A stretch of DNA of 64,000 nt from Flectonema sp. DT1601 (lineage: Eukaryota; Euglenozoa; Diplonemea; Diplonemida; Diplonemidae): NCBI GenBank assembly GCA_964019425.1, contig OZ025842.1, positions 124,001 through 188,000 on the forward strand, written 5' to 3'. Every line of letters begins with the position of its first letter. Position 1 is the stretch's first letter. This document shows positions 52,959-61,831 of this stretch, piece by piece. A model generated the notes under the pieces. The model was not told the DNA's origin and did not search any database. It saw nothing but the letters and a program-made list of their open reading frames with translations. Made by a program: the position numbers and the translations under genes.

Positions 52959-54422
52959 TTAGTTTTCATCATCGATACCTTTACTTTTTAGTATGTCGCG
53001 GAATTGTTGCATTCGAGTATTTTCCTTTTCTATACGTTCTTGGCGGGCGTTGACAATGGCCTGGCGCTTTTCCTCAGCTGTAGCCACTTGAGCCTCCTTA
53101 CGTTGGCGGACGAGGTTCATTCGAGAGTTACGGGACTGACTCATAACGAATCCAAGGGATTCAACGTTGGCGATCGTGTCTGAGGACATTCCGATCTCTC
53201 CTCGACGAGGTATTCTCTCATTCGCTTGAACATACGCAGCCATCGCTTCGCCTTCTCCTTTATTCATTCGATTTCCATAACTTACTGGTGCAACATTCGC
53301 ATCTATTGGTGCTGGTCCAAAGTCATCTCCGCTTTCACTTTCTACGTCACCCTTGCCAAATGATATCGCTAATTCCTTCTTTGGTGACTTCTCACTCTTC
53401 TTCTCCTTTTTACTCTTTTTTTCTTTCTTGCTCTTCCTTTCCTTCTTGCTTTTTTTTTCCTTCTTGCTCTTCTTCTTTTTCTTTCTCTTTTTGCCTCGAG
53501 TGCTGCTGTCTGACTCACTGCTTGATTCAGCTTCACGTCGCATTTCAGCTCTCAGTGTTCTGTACTCTTCAGGTGGTGATATACTTCTTGGAGGTCTCGC
53601 AATGAAGTTTTCACGCAAAGCTTTTCTTTTTAGAATTCTTTCCTCGACAGTCTCCTGACGAAACTCACCCCGATAAGGATCACCTCCTCCCCGTCTCCGA
53701 TCTTCTTCTTGTCGCTCACGTCGCAGTTTCCTGCGAAGTTCGGTGCTGTCATCTGTTGGAGATCTGCGTCTAGCTGAGTGTCTGTCGTGTTTGGTGTTTC
53801 TCTCATCATTTCGGTCGTAACGATCTCTGCGGTTGTTGTCGGATCGATCAGCTACTCTGTTGTTGTCATTGCCGCGTCTGTCACGAGTCCTGTCATTGCT
53901 GCGATCATATCTATCTACCACTCTGTTGTCATCATTTACACGACGGCTGTCACGAGTCCTGTCATTGCTGCGATCATTTCTATCCACCACTCTGTTGTAG
54001 TCATCATTAATACGACGTTGAGGTTTCTCGTAACGAGTCTCCCTGTTGTTGCGATCGTACCTGTCGGAGGCTTCTGTTTCTCTGTCTTCGTGTCTTCGCT
54101 GTACTCCGGTATTGCGACTACTGTTGCGTTCATAACGATTGGATTCATTCTCCCTGCGATGTTGTTGATCTCTTCCACTGCGATCGTGTCTGTCGACAGG
54201 CTGTCGGTCACGTGTACTGTGGTCAACTTTATCGCTTCGATCTCTTCTTTCAAACTTCTCTCGTTGGTCGTACTGCTCACGCTTTGTATCATTAACTAAA
54301 TCATAATCACTATTTCTGGGTTGTACTACTTCTTCTCTTTGATATCTTCTGGTCCTTCCCCTGTCTGGTGTGCTGCTCCCGCTGCTCGCTGTAAATGAGC
54401 TACTGCTACGACGACGAGGCAT
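52959..54422 (-). CDS. NKAP: NKAP-like nuclear protein (SynMuv domain)
   Basis: A 487-aa protein. Residues 1-230 are Arg, Asp, Asn and Ser rich, with repeated DRYDRS(N)DR-type units. A Lys/Ser tract follows (about 310-350). The C-terminal 110 residues are the conserved NKAP domain: GEGEAMAAYVQANERIPRRG, then EIGMSSDTIANVESLGFVMS, then SRNSRMNLVRQRKEAQVATA and EEKR. Human NKAP has the same order (GEGAAMAEYV.AGKRIPRRGEIGLTS). NKAP is a nuclear factor linked to spliceosomes and transcription repression. The CCCH and NKAP genes both point to active RNA splicing in this organism. The start sits 11 nt after a TTTTTTCCAG acceptor-like site. Confidence 0.93.
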   Translation of the reverse strand: MPRRRSSSSFTASSGSSTPDRGRTRRYQREEVVQPRNSDYDLVNDTKREQYDQREKFERRDRSDKVDHSTRDRQPVDRHDRSGRDQQHRRENESNRYERNSSRNTGVQRRHEDRETEASDRYDRNNRETRYEKPQRRINDDYNRVVDRNDRSNDRTRDSRRVNDDNRVVDRYDRSNDRTRDRRGNDNNRVADRSDNNRRDRYDRNDERNTKHDRHSARRRSPTDDSTELRRKLRRERQEEDRRRGGGDPYRGEFRQETVEERILKRKALRENFIARPPRSISPPEEYRTLRAEMRREAESSSESDSSTRGKKRKKKKKSKKEKKSKKERKSKKEKKSKKEKKSEKSPKKELAISFGKGDVESESGDDFGPAPIDANVAPVSYGNRMNKGEGEAMAAYVQANERIPRRGEIGMSSDTIANVESLGFVMSQSRNSRMNLVRQRKEAQVATAEEKRQAIVNARQERIEKENTRMQQFRDILKSKGIDDEN

Positions 54423-55041
54423 TTTCTTGGGCTGGAAAAAAGCCCTCTTTCTGTGTGATAAGAAAATATTAAAATTTTTAAAACACCAGTAATAAGACCA
54501 CTAAGACTAACAAGTTGCCCTCCTTTACTTAGAATTCTAAACAGACCGCGATGTTCATATTGTGATGGATAGATGACATGTAATTATTTATTATTTAGCA
54601 TACAACTTGCGTAGCAGTTAACGAACCGAATTCAACAAGACTCTATGAAAGTAGAAACAAAAAATAAAACAGCAAAAACACCTACCTCATAAGTGTATTG
54701 GTAAGGTGATGCTATGTGGATACCGCTTAGCGTCTACGTGGTAGACGTTATCAGGGCAATCGATTGGTTTAAACAGAAAAGAAGAACAAAAAAAAAAAAA
54801 AAAAAAAAAAAAGTATATAAAATTATCACAACAGCAGCCTACTGCACTAAGGAAGTTGCATTGACCACTTTTCCTTCTAAGAAGGTACTTTTTTTTCTTT
54901 CGATACATAATCTCAAATAGAATAAAATAAATTAACTTTTTGAGAAGGTACATCACTTATCACACAGCTGTAAGGTTAGTTTTGTTAGAAGTACCAGTCA
55001 GTTAGTCAGAAGCCAACAATAATAAACATTTTTAAAAAAAC
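54423..55041. other. Intergenic, no gene seen
   Basis: AT-rich spacer with an A run at 54789-54812. No domain-bearing ORF or strong hairpin was noted. Confidence 0.5.
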
Positions 55042-56283
55042 TTATCCAAGAACTGATCGTATATGATTTATTAATTGAAATCTCGCCTGAAGAGTTTCTT
55101 TACACGCTGGAATGGGAGTTCTGTCTGGGTGTAGCGAAGCCATAAGTTTCTTTACTTCTGTACCTTGAACCATTCTTGCTGCAATTCGACGATTGATAAG
55201 AGACAAGTCAGATGTTAAGACCTCGATATGACTGTGAGAAGCTTTATCAATTCCATCACTGAGGATTCCAGAAATAGCTTCACTGAATGACATCTTTCGT
55301 CCACGATCACTATTTTCTAAGTAAGCAACTTGTTGTTGAAGAGTTGTATGTCGATTCATTAAGGTACTCAGTTGCCTTTCAAGATGTTGGTTTCTCTGAG
55401 AAGCGCGATGCCACTCTGCTCGAGTTGCAGACAGTTCAGCAGAGTCACCATTTTCAAGTTCTTTATTAATCTCCCAAAGTTTGTTGTAATTATTTTGTAG
55501 GATAGCTCTAACACGTTTTTCTTCTCTAACTGAGTCGCTTAGTAGTGAAATAGTTTCTTTCAGTCCTGTTCTTTCCTCTACGAGATTTTTTAATTTCAAG
55601 CATTGGTCTCGCAGTTCAACTAACCATCCTTCTGTTTGTCCTCTCGTTCTCTTCTCTGAGTTCACTTCATCGAATAGTTCCTCAACTCGTTGTTGTTGTT
55701 TTTTTAACAGAGATTTTGACTCAGCTAACTCTTCCATTGTACTGAAGTAGTCAATTTCTCTCTTTTCGAGATTCTTTGCGAGTTTCTTTATTTGGTCTTG
55801 TTGACGATCTACTACTGTTTTACTTTCCATTAATTGTTCTTCAAAACCGATGTCTTCATCGTCTTTTTGAATAGCAGCAGATCGTAGTCTTTCTTTGTAT
55901 GATATCAGTTCCTCCTGTAGTTTACACTTTTCGAGAGAGATTTCACGGAGGAGGGTATCGAGTGTGGAGATGTGAGCACATTTATCTTCGCAATCCCTAC
56001 AACAGCTTGCAGGTGATGGAGTCTCAAGATTACTTTCTGATGTTTGGTTTTGAGGACTGCTTACAGTTGTTGATGTGCTGTCCTCAGTCACTGATACCAG
56101 TTCGTCGTCTTCAATACCAGCTCTAGTCATTCTCTCAAGTCTTTCTAATGTTGGAGTACTGCCCTCACGTTTTTCATAAACTTTTCTCAGAACTCTTACT
56201 CGGTTCTGTTCTTCTTCGTGCATCAAATCAGTTTCATAGTTACTGATTGGAGAATCCATCAAATCATTGTCATTCTGAACCAT
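55042..56283 (-). CDS. Long coiled-coil protein with conserved C-terminal segment
   Basis: A 413-aa protein. After an acidic N-terminus with a Cys cluster (CCRDCEDKC, about 93-101), residues about 105-340 form almost unbroken heptad-like helix (for example ISLEKCKLQEELISYKERLR). The last 70 residues are different in kind. They include EVKKLMASLHPDRTPIPACK followed by ETLQARFQLINHIRSVLG, which resembles the HPD-plus-helix end of a J domain, although a full J domain is not present. The start follows TTATCTACAG by 9 nt. Coiled-coil cytoskeletal or ciliary roles are common for such proteins in flagellates, but I do not recognise the family. Confidence 0.75.
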   Translation of the reverse strand: MVQNDNDLMDSPISNYETDLMHEEEQNRVRVLRKVYEKREGSTPTLERLERMTRAGIEDDELVSVTEDSTSTTVSSPQNQTSESNLETPSPASCCRDCEDKCAHISTLDTLLREISLEKCKLQEELISYKERLRSAAIQKDDEDIGFEEQLMESKTVVDRQQDQIKKLAKNLEKREIDYFSTMEELAESKSLLKKQQQRVEELFDEVNSEKRTRGQTEGWLVELRDQCLKLKNLVEERTGLKETISLLSDSVREEKRVRAILQNNYNKLWEINKELENGDSAELSATRAEWHRASQRNQHLERQLSTLMNRHTTLQQQVAYLENSDRGRKMSFSEAISGILSDGIDKASHSHIEVLTSDLSLINRRIAARMVQGTEVKKLMASLHPDRTPIPACKETLQARFQLINHIRSVLG

Positions 56284-57086
56284 TTATCTTATCTGTAGAT
56301 AAATTACGTCTCCTGAGGAAACAAAATAAATTATAAATACACTATTTCAGTAAAGACGACAATGACAGAGTAAAGTCTTACACAAGGCGTCAACTAGTAA
56401 CATAAAGAGGCGTTAGAGGAATAAAAGTCGGATAGGGATAAAGGGGATTGATTTGTACACAAAATAAAAGAACCTCTGCAACAAACTCTTCTTCTATGTT
56501 AGAACCGTTCTGATGCTACAGCACAGAACACATGATCTAGTCGAGTGATGTGTGTTTTTGCTGAATTGGTAATCCGATTATTATTTGATTGTATCAGAAG
56601 ACCACGTCATTTAGTCGCAACAAGACAAGAAAAAAAAAAAAGGATTCTGTTAACAAGAAACATGGAAAGAAAAAGAGTAGCAACTAATAAATAAAAAAAA
56701 CTAACAATAGTGTACTAGCGAGGTACTTAAATTAATAAAGTACTGTGAACAGCTGCAACAACTGTAAGCAGAGAGATGGGGAAAAACGGTAAAACTAATA
56801 AGCGCTCGATCTAAAAGAATTCTACTAAACAAAAAACATACAAAACTTTTTCCTTTTAAAAACTAAAAACTAAAAATCGAAAATCACCAAACAAACCTAC
56901 CAGAAGGTGACCTGGAGGTCACGCTTGAGGAAGATTTCAAAAAAATATATCTCGAAAATATATAAATAACAACTTACCATTCCCTGCCTTACAACTATTT
57001 ACCTCTCAATAGTTTGAGAAAGATACACCTGTTAAGGTTCACAAAGTGAATTCTTTTATCAAGTACAGCGGGTAGTAATTCACTAG
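56284..57086. other. Gene-free spacer
   Basis: AT-rich, with no domain-bearing ORF on either strand. The right end must be the 3' UTR of the EF-hand gene and the left end the leader of the coiled-coil gene. Confidence 0.5.
56293..56306 (-). promoter_or_regulatory. Putative trans-splice acceptor of the coiled-coil gene
   Basis: AATTTATCTACAG ends 9 nt before the ATG at 56283 with no AG between that could compete before it. Confidence 0.4.
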
Positions 57087-58159
57087 TCAGTGATCAAAGC
57101 TATCCCCAAAGCTTTCATTAAGTGGGCTATTCACCATCTGTATTGGCCATGACCTTACTGTTGAGTTGTTCGATACCGGCATCGTATTGTCTAATTTATC
57201 GAGCTGTGTGTGTGTGTGTGGAGTGTAATTATTTCTTAAGAAGCTAACTATTGACAAGCAAACAAGATAGAACAAGTACATACATATTTGCGTGTTAACT
57301 TCGTATCACGTTGGACATCAGCCTGCAGACGAGGATCGCGATACATTCGAAGAAGATCAGCAACTTCAAGACCTCCGTCAGGATCGGCATCGAGATACGC
57401 ACAAAACTCAACATATTCTCCAAGTGAAAGATCTGTTTGTTCCGTGACAAGTTGGAACTGCTTAGCATCACGAAACGATAAGTAACCACCATTTCTACTA
57501 TCAAATGCTTGATGAATAAACATAACATTTCTCAACAATGTCGCATCCTCACCTTGGTATGTCGGAGTAGGCGCACCACTACTTTGACCCATCGATCTTG
57601 TTGACGGTATTTGAAGTAATGATTCAACTCGTAAGTCTGTATCATCTTCTTGCTGAGTTTCACTACTTTTCCTCCTTGGTGATGGCTGCGTAAATTGTAT
57701 TGCCGGGGAATTTACTTTTTGAGTTCCACCATTCTCCCTTGATACTTTTACCTCTTTAAGTAACATCGATATTAGCCTGTCTTGTTCTTCAACGCGAGTT
57801 TCTAAAGTTCCGATTCTCAGAGAGAGTCGGAATAGCATTCCATTTGTGGTATCCTTATTGTTATTAGTCAGACAAGGTTCACTATCAGTACTGTCGGATG
57901 CTAGGATTGGTGGGAACACTCCATATTTATTATTCATAACTAAGGGTGGAGAATCTCTTGAGGATGCATTACGTGCGGCTAATCTCGCAGCTGCTGATGC
58001 TTCCCTTCTGGTCTTCAGTCTCCAGTCGGCGTGGTCAGCTGCCATAATTCCTTCAGATTTACTAACTTCATTAGCTAATGATCTGATCCTCTGTTCTGCT
58101 TCAGCTACTCTCTTCAAGGCTTCAACAGAAGCTAATGAGTCGCTTTGTGCCATACACAT
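57087..58159 (-). CDS. EF-hand protein with N-terminal coiled coil
   Basis: Two exons, 57284-58159 and 57087-57203, joined over an 80-nt intron (donor GTATGT, acceptor in a long CA repeat, phase 0) to give 330 aa. An N-terminal helical region (SLASVEALKRVAEAEQRIRS) and a second helix (RIGTLETRVEEQDRLISMLL) frame a disordered middle. Two EF-hands follow at about 210-285. Loop 1 is decayed (DSRNGGYLSFRD), while loop 2, DADPDGGLEVAD, keeps acidic ligands at positions 1, 3 and 5 but ends in Asp rather than Glu. Calcium binding is therefore likely at one site only. The ATG at 58159 is preferred to the upstream in-frame ATG because AAAAACAG lies between them; an ATG at 58153 is also possible. Confidence 0.75.
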
Positions 58160-58281
58160 CCCTCCCACCCTCCCCCAAGTTCCTGTTTTTAAAAAGAATA
58201 ATTTCATAACCATAACTATTAAACATTACAATAATCTGATGGGAACCTGCTATTGATACCACCAAACTCGAATTCAAGAAG

Positions 58282-59148
58282 CTAATCGCTCGGAGAAGGG
58301 TGTAAATCTTTCATTCGCTTTGTTATGTTTGCAGCTTTTGTTGCGATCTGTTCTTTCTTTTTGTCAGACCTGCAGCACTTTATAGAAGGAATGCAAACAT
58401 GTTGAAAATCAAAAATATAATTAGAAATAGTAACACATTGACTAGCCAATAAAGGTGTCGGACCAAGGGATGCAGAGACAACAGGAATGGAGTTCTCTTT
58501 GCAGGTTGTTAGGATTTCAGATGTATTTTCAGGGGTGAGGCCAGCATCATCTCCAAGGACCAGAAGGATGCCACCGACAGTGACGTCGATGGTTTTATTT
58601 CTCAGCAGCTCATCAATGTTGGGAGCATCCTCATCAAGCACAATCACAGTGGGTAGATTTCCTCCTGGGAAGCTCCTCACTTCCAAAAGTATCCCATCTC
58701 CCACTCCACCTTCAGAAACTGTGAACCCCGATAAGCATCGCGTGGATTTCGTAACAAGAGCAGCTATCGCCTCAGTTCGATTTTCAGGAGGGATGCCTTG
58801 CATCTTCATAAAATCATTTATTATCCTATCTGTTGGTCTCTTCCCTCCTAATGCTCTACTTAATAAGGCTGCAGTGTTCCTTTCGTCTGGTCTCAAGTGA
58901 CGAACTAACTCTCCATCGATATGTACGTTCTTTGAAATTTCATTATTGCTGATGGTGATCGTAACGCTGCAATTCCTCCGAAGCCCGTGGCTAACGAAAA
59001 AAGTATTTCCGATTACCCTGCAAAGCAAGTCAATTCTTCCGTCTACTAAATTATCGAGACTGAAATCACCCTCAGGTTTCGATTCATTATTCACTAAATA
59101 AAATCCTCGTCTGAAGCAATTTGAAGACCCGCAGCTCCACCCTGTCAT
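58282..59148 (-). CDS. TrmY-type tRNA pseudouridine-N1 methyltransferase (SPOUT)
   Basis: A 288-aa protein matching the archaeal TrmY family (DUF358), which methylates pseudouridine 54 in tRNA. The order of motifs is RRGFYLVNN; GDFSLDNL with GRIDLLCRVIGNTFFVSHGL; RRN with VTITI; HIDGELVRHLRPDERNTAAL; a helix; and the SPOUT knot part LLVLGDDAGLTPENTSEI with a final SQCVTISNYI. Archaeal proteins share SLNDL, GR.DLL.R, (S)HGLR.D, GSELR.LRPDERS.A.L and VLGDH.GL. It is longer than archaeal enzymes (about 200 aa) at its basic C-terminus and by an insert near 95-160. Trefoil-knot residues look intact, so it is probably active. In eukaryotes m1-psi54 is not usual, so the target is open. Confidence 0.82.
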   Translation of the reverse strand: MTGWSCGSSNCFRRGFYLVNNESKPEGDFSLDNLVDGRIDLLCRVIGNTFFVSHGLRRNCSVTITISNNEISKNVHIDGELVRHLRPDERNTAALLSRALGGKRPTDRIINDFMKMQGIPPENRTEAIAALVTKSTRCLSGFTVSEGGVGDGILLEVRSFPGGNLPTVIVLDEDAPNIDELLRNKTIDVTVGGILLVLGDDAGLTPENTSEILTTCKENSIPVVSASLGPTPLLASQCVTISNYIFDFQHVCIPSIKCCRSDKKKEQIATKAANITKRMKDLHPSPSD

Positions 59149-60962
59149 CAGGATGCCTATCAGCTTTGAGGGAAGGGTGTTGTTAAAAAGTTTTAAAAAA
59201 GAAACACAAAAGTACTACTCATTTTCCCTCATATTCATCTCTTTTTCATGCTACTTTCTTAACCTATTGAAAGAAGTGGTCTTACTAAATCTCTAATAAC
59301 AATACTCCACATTATGTAGCCTACTTAAGTTTGTGGTCAGATACGTGAAAAAGAAAATTTAAATGAAAAAAAAATAATAATAATAGGGATCGGGAGAGAG
59401 ACAAAAAATAATTTTTTTTTTGGGAAAGTGGAAGAAAAAAGAAAAAACTCAGTTTGTTAACAGTATCCTAAGTTCATCAACGGGGGTGTAGGAGGGATGG
59501 AAAGATGAAAAAGGGTTTTCCCAGTTAAGGGGAAGACACAATCAGTCAAGAAGCATAGTTATCTATTGCGCAAACAGGATTAACGATTTTCACTACTTTA
59601 ACACTCATCTTAATAGGGTTATAAGCTACATGCATACTCCAGGACAACAGCAGATCACTTGTTCGCCTTGTCAACCCACAATTAATCTTACTGCAGTTGA
59701 GGACTTGGGGGAATAATTAATTTCTATTTTGCGCAAAAGAGGGAATCAGGAAAATCTATTCCCAGGCAACAACTTCCAAAGTCTGTTTTTACTCAAACAT
59801 TCATTCCCTTTTCTGCGTTGGGTCATATATAAATAGAACGTACCTTCCCAAGTTCATCAATGCATGCACCGAAATGCAGTTGCAATACGTCCAACAACAA
59901 CACAATCACTTTAAAGCTGCTCACAAAGAAAGAAGTCTCTTGATTGTTGTAACCTAAACTCGAAATACGTCTGTCTAGGAAACCGTCACTGGATAAAAAG
60001 GAACAAAGGGAAATCATCTCAACTAAGTTAGGTAAAAAACAGGCAGGGTTGCATTCTAAGATCATCAATCCAGTGGTAGTGGATTGACCTTAACGCAAAC
60101 CCAACGTCATTAAAAAAAGATTTTCAGAGTTGAAAAAAAATTATAAATTCTTCACAAGATTTAAATAACTAAAAAAAACCCCGAGAATTTTGATATATGC
60201 CTTATTTCCATTTAAAGACAGAGAAGGGGGGGAAACAAAAAAAAAAAAAAAAAATACTGAGAAAAAAACTGCTTCAACATAGAGCAGTAATAGATATTAA
60301 ATATGCATCTCTTTTCCGACTTATGAAGTCAAACAGCTTAGCGAGAGAAGGATCGAACTGTTCTACCAACTTGAGGAGGAAAGCTCCTACTGATATTCCA
60401 TTAGTGTCCTCAGAGAGACCTTGCATTGCAAGACTAGGTAGGAAAACAAAAACAAAAAAAACGTTTTTTCCCGATATGCTAATCGAACTCAATACAACAA
60501 TTGATCACTTCAGTCAAAAAAAAAAAAAAAAAAAAAAAAAAAGAAAGAAGTTTCGTTTTTGAACATCCCCCGCAAGACCGAAAGCAACGACTGACTCGGT
60601 ACTGGAACGGTTGATAATCTGAGAAGGGGCGAACGGAAAGAAAAAAAAAAAAAAGAATTGGCGAAAAAAAAAGGAAAACCCAACCGTCGCTAATCAGGAA
60701 GGGTGGGTTCTCAGCCAGTAAGTCTTCTGCACAGCGTCTGCGTTTCTTTATTTTTTTACTAAAAAACCAAAATTCCTTATTTTTTTTTTTTTTATAATAT
60801 TGAACAACATGTTACTTTCTAAAGAGCGAACAACCAGGAGGGCTGGAAGAGGGGAAAAAAAAAAAAAAAAAAAAAATAACAAATGAAGAATATCAAACCA
60901 AAAAAGAACAGGACGACTGTGAGGGATTTTGGAAACGAATGAGAGTGCTTTTAGGTCATGCG

Positions 60963-60993
<31 letters not shown>

Positions 60994-61397
60994 AGCAACC
61001 AAGCTTATTATAAATAAAAAGAAAAAAAAAAAAAAAGAAAAAAAAAAGAGATTTCAAGGTCTAGCCTCCGTTATTATTCCATTATTCGATTAGAGCTTAG
61101 AATAATAATTTCGGCAACCTCTGCTACATTCACCAAACCATACTATTTGTATTGTACATGATAGGGGAAGCAGGGATGAGGAGGAAGAGTTTATTTTCTT
61201 AATAATATCAACTTAAACTTAACGTAAAGATTGCCACATTTGTAAGGAACAGCATCAAAGAGGAAGAGGTTTTTTTTGCATTTTTCTATCATCATCAAAA
61301 AAAAAAAAAAAAAAAAAAAAAAGTTGCCTCATTGCAATTACAATACCATTTTTGGCTGTAAAAAGGTACTCTTAGGGTTGGTATAAAAAAATTAACA

Positions 61398-61436
<39 letters not shown>

Positions 61437-61831
61437 CATCGTCATATATGTCCAAGAAAAAGAATGAAGAAAAAAAAAAAAAGGGAATTTCTTTTCGAAC
61501 TACAAAATGTGAAGTTACGACTGACCTGTTTCCGTTACCCGGAACAGGTCAGTCAAATCAGCTCACATCCACTTACCGAAATTATAGATAGAAACAAAAC
61601 AAGACAGAAAACAAAAAAAGCTATTCTTTTAATTACCAAAGACAATTATTTGAATGGGAAGCCTGTCAGCCTCTCACTTGCATGAGGGCATCTTCAGAAA
61701 ATAAACAAATCGTATAAAAGAAACACACAGCACGATACTTTAAAGAGGGCATTAGGGTTCGCTAGCTGCATCTTTTTGGGACTCGTGGAGGTTCAAGTAG
61801 TGGGCTGTTTTTATTTTAATTTTAATTCAGT
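59149..61831. other. 2.7-kb gene-free region
   Basis: Contains A/T runs (60515-60541, 60857-60877, 60967-60993, 61297-61322, and a 35-T run at about 61402-61436). Two short minus-strand ORFs (59823-60068 and 60274-60492) show some coding-like composition but no family. An island at 60290-60450 has CTTGC/GCAAG and GGAG/CTCC hairpins. A strong hairpin at 61507-61568 is listed separately. Confidence 0.45.
61507..61568. ncRNA. Candidate hairpin RNA (62 nt, 21 bp)
   Basis: GACTGACCTGTT (61519-61530) pairs perfectly with AACAGGTCAGTC (61543-61554), extended by CCG/CGG after one bulged T around a 5-nt loop. A 6/8-nt internal loop separates this from a basal ATGTGA/TCACAT stem. The shape, an upper stem above an internal loop and a lower stem, is that of an H/ACA pseudouridylation pocket or a small-RNA precursor. 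Confidence 0.45.

Noticed and set aside
59823-60068. Minus-strand ORF of 81 codons upstream of the TrmY gene
   Set aside because: No domain, no link to the TrmY N-terminus, and T-rich composition; treated as chance.
60197-60562. Overlapping short ORFs on both strands
   Set aside because: Lys-rich ends from A runs. The central 150 bp look somewhat coding on the minus strand (60274-60492), but no family or splice partner was found.
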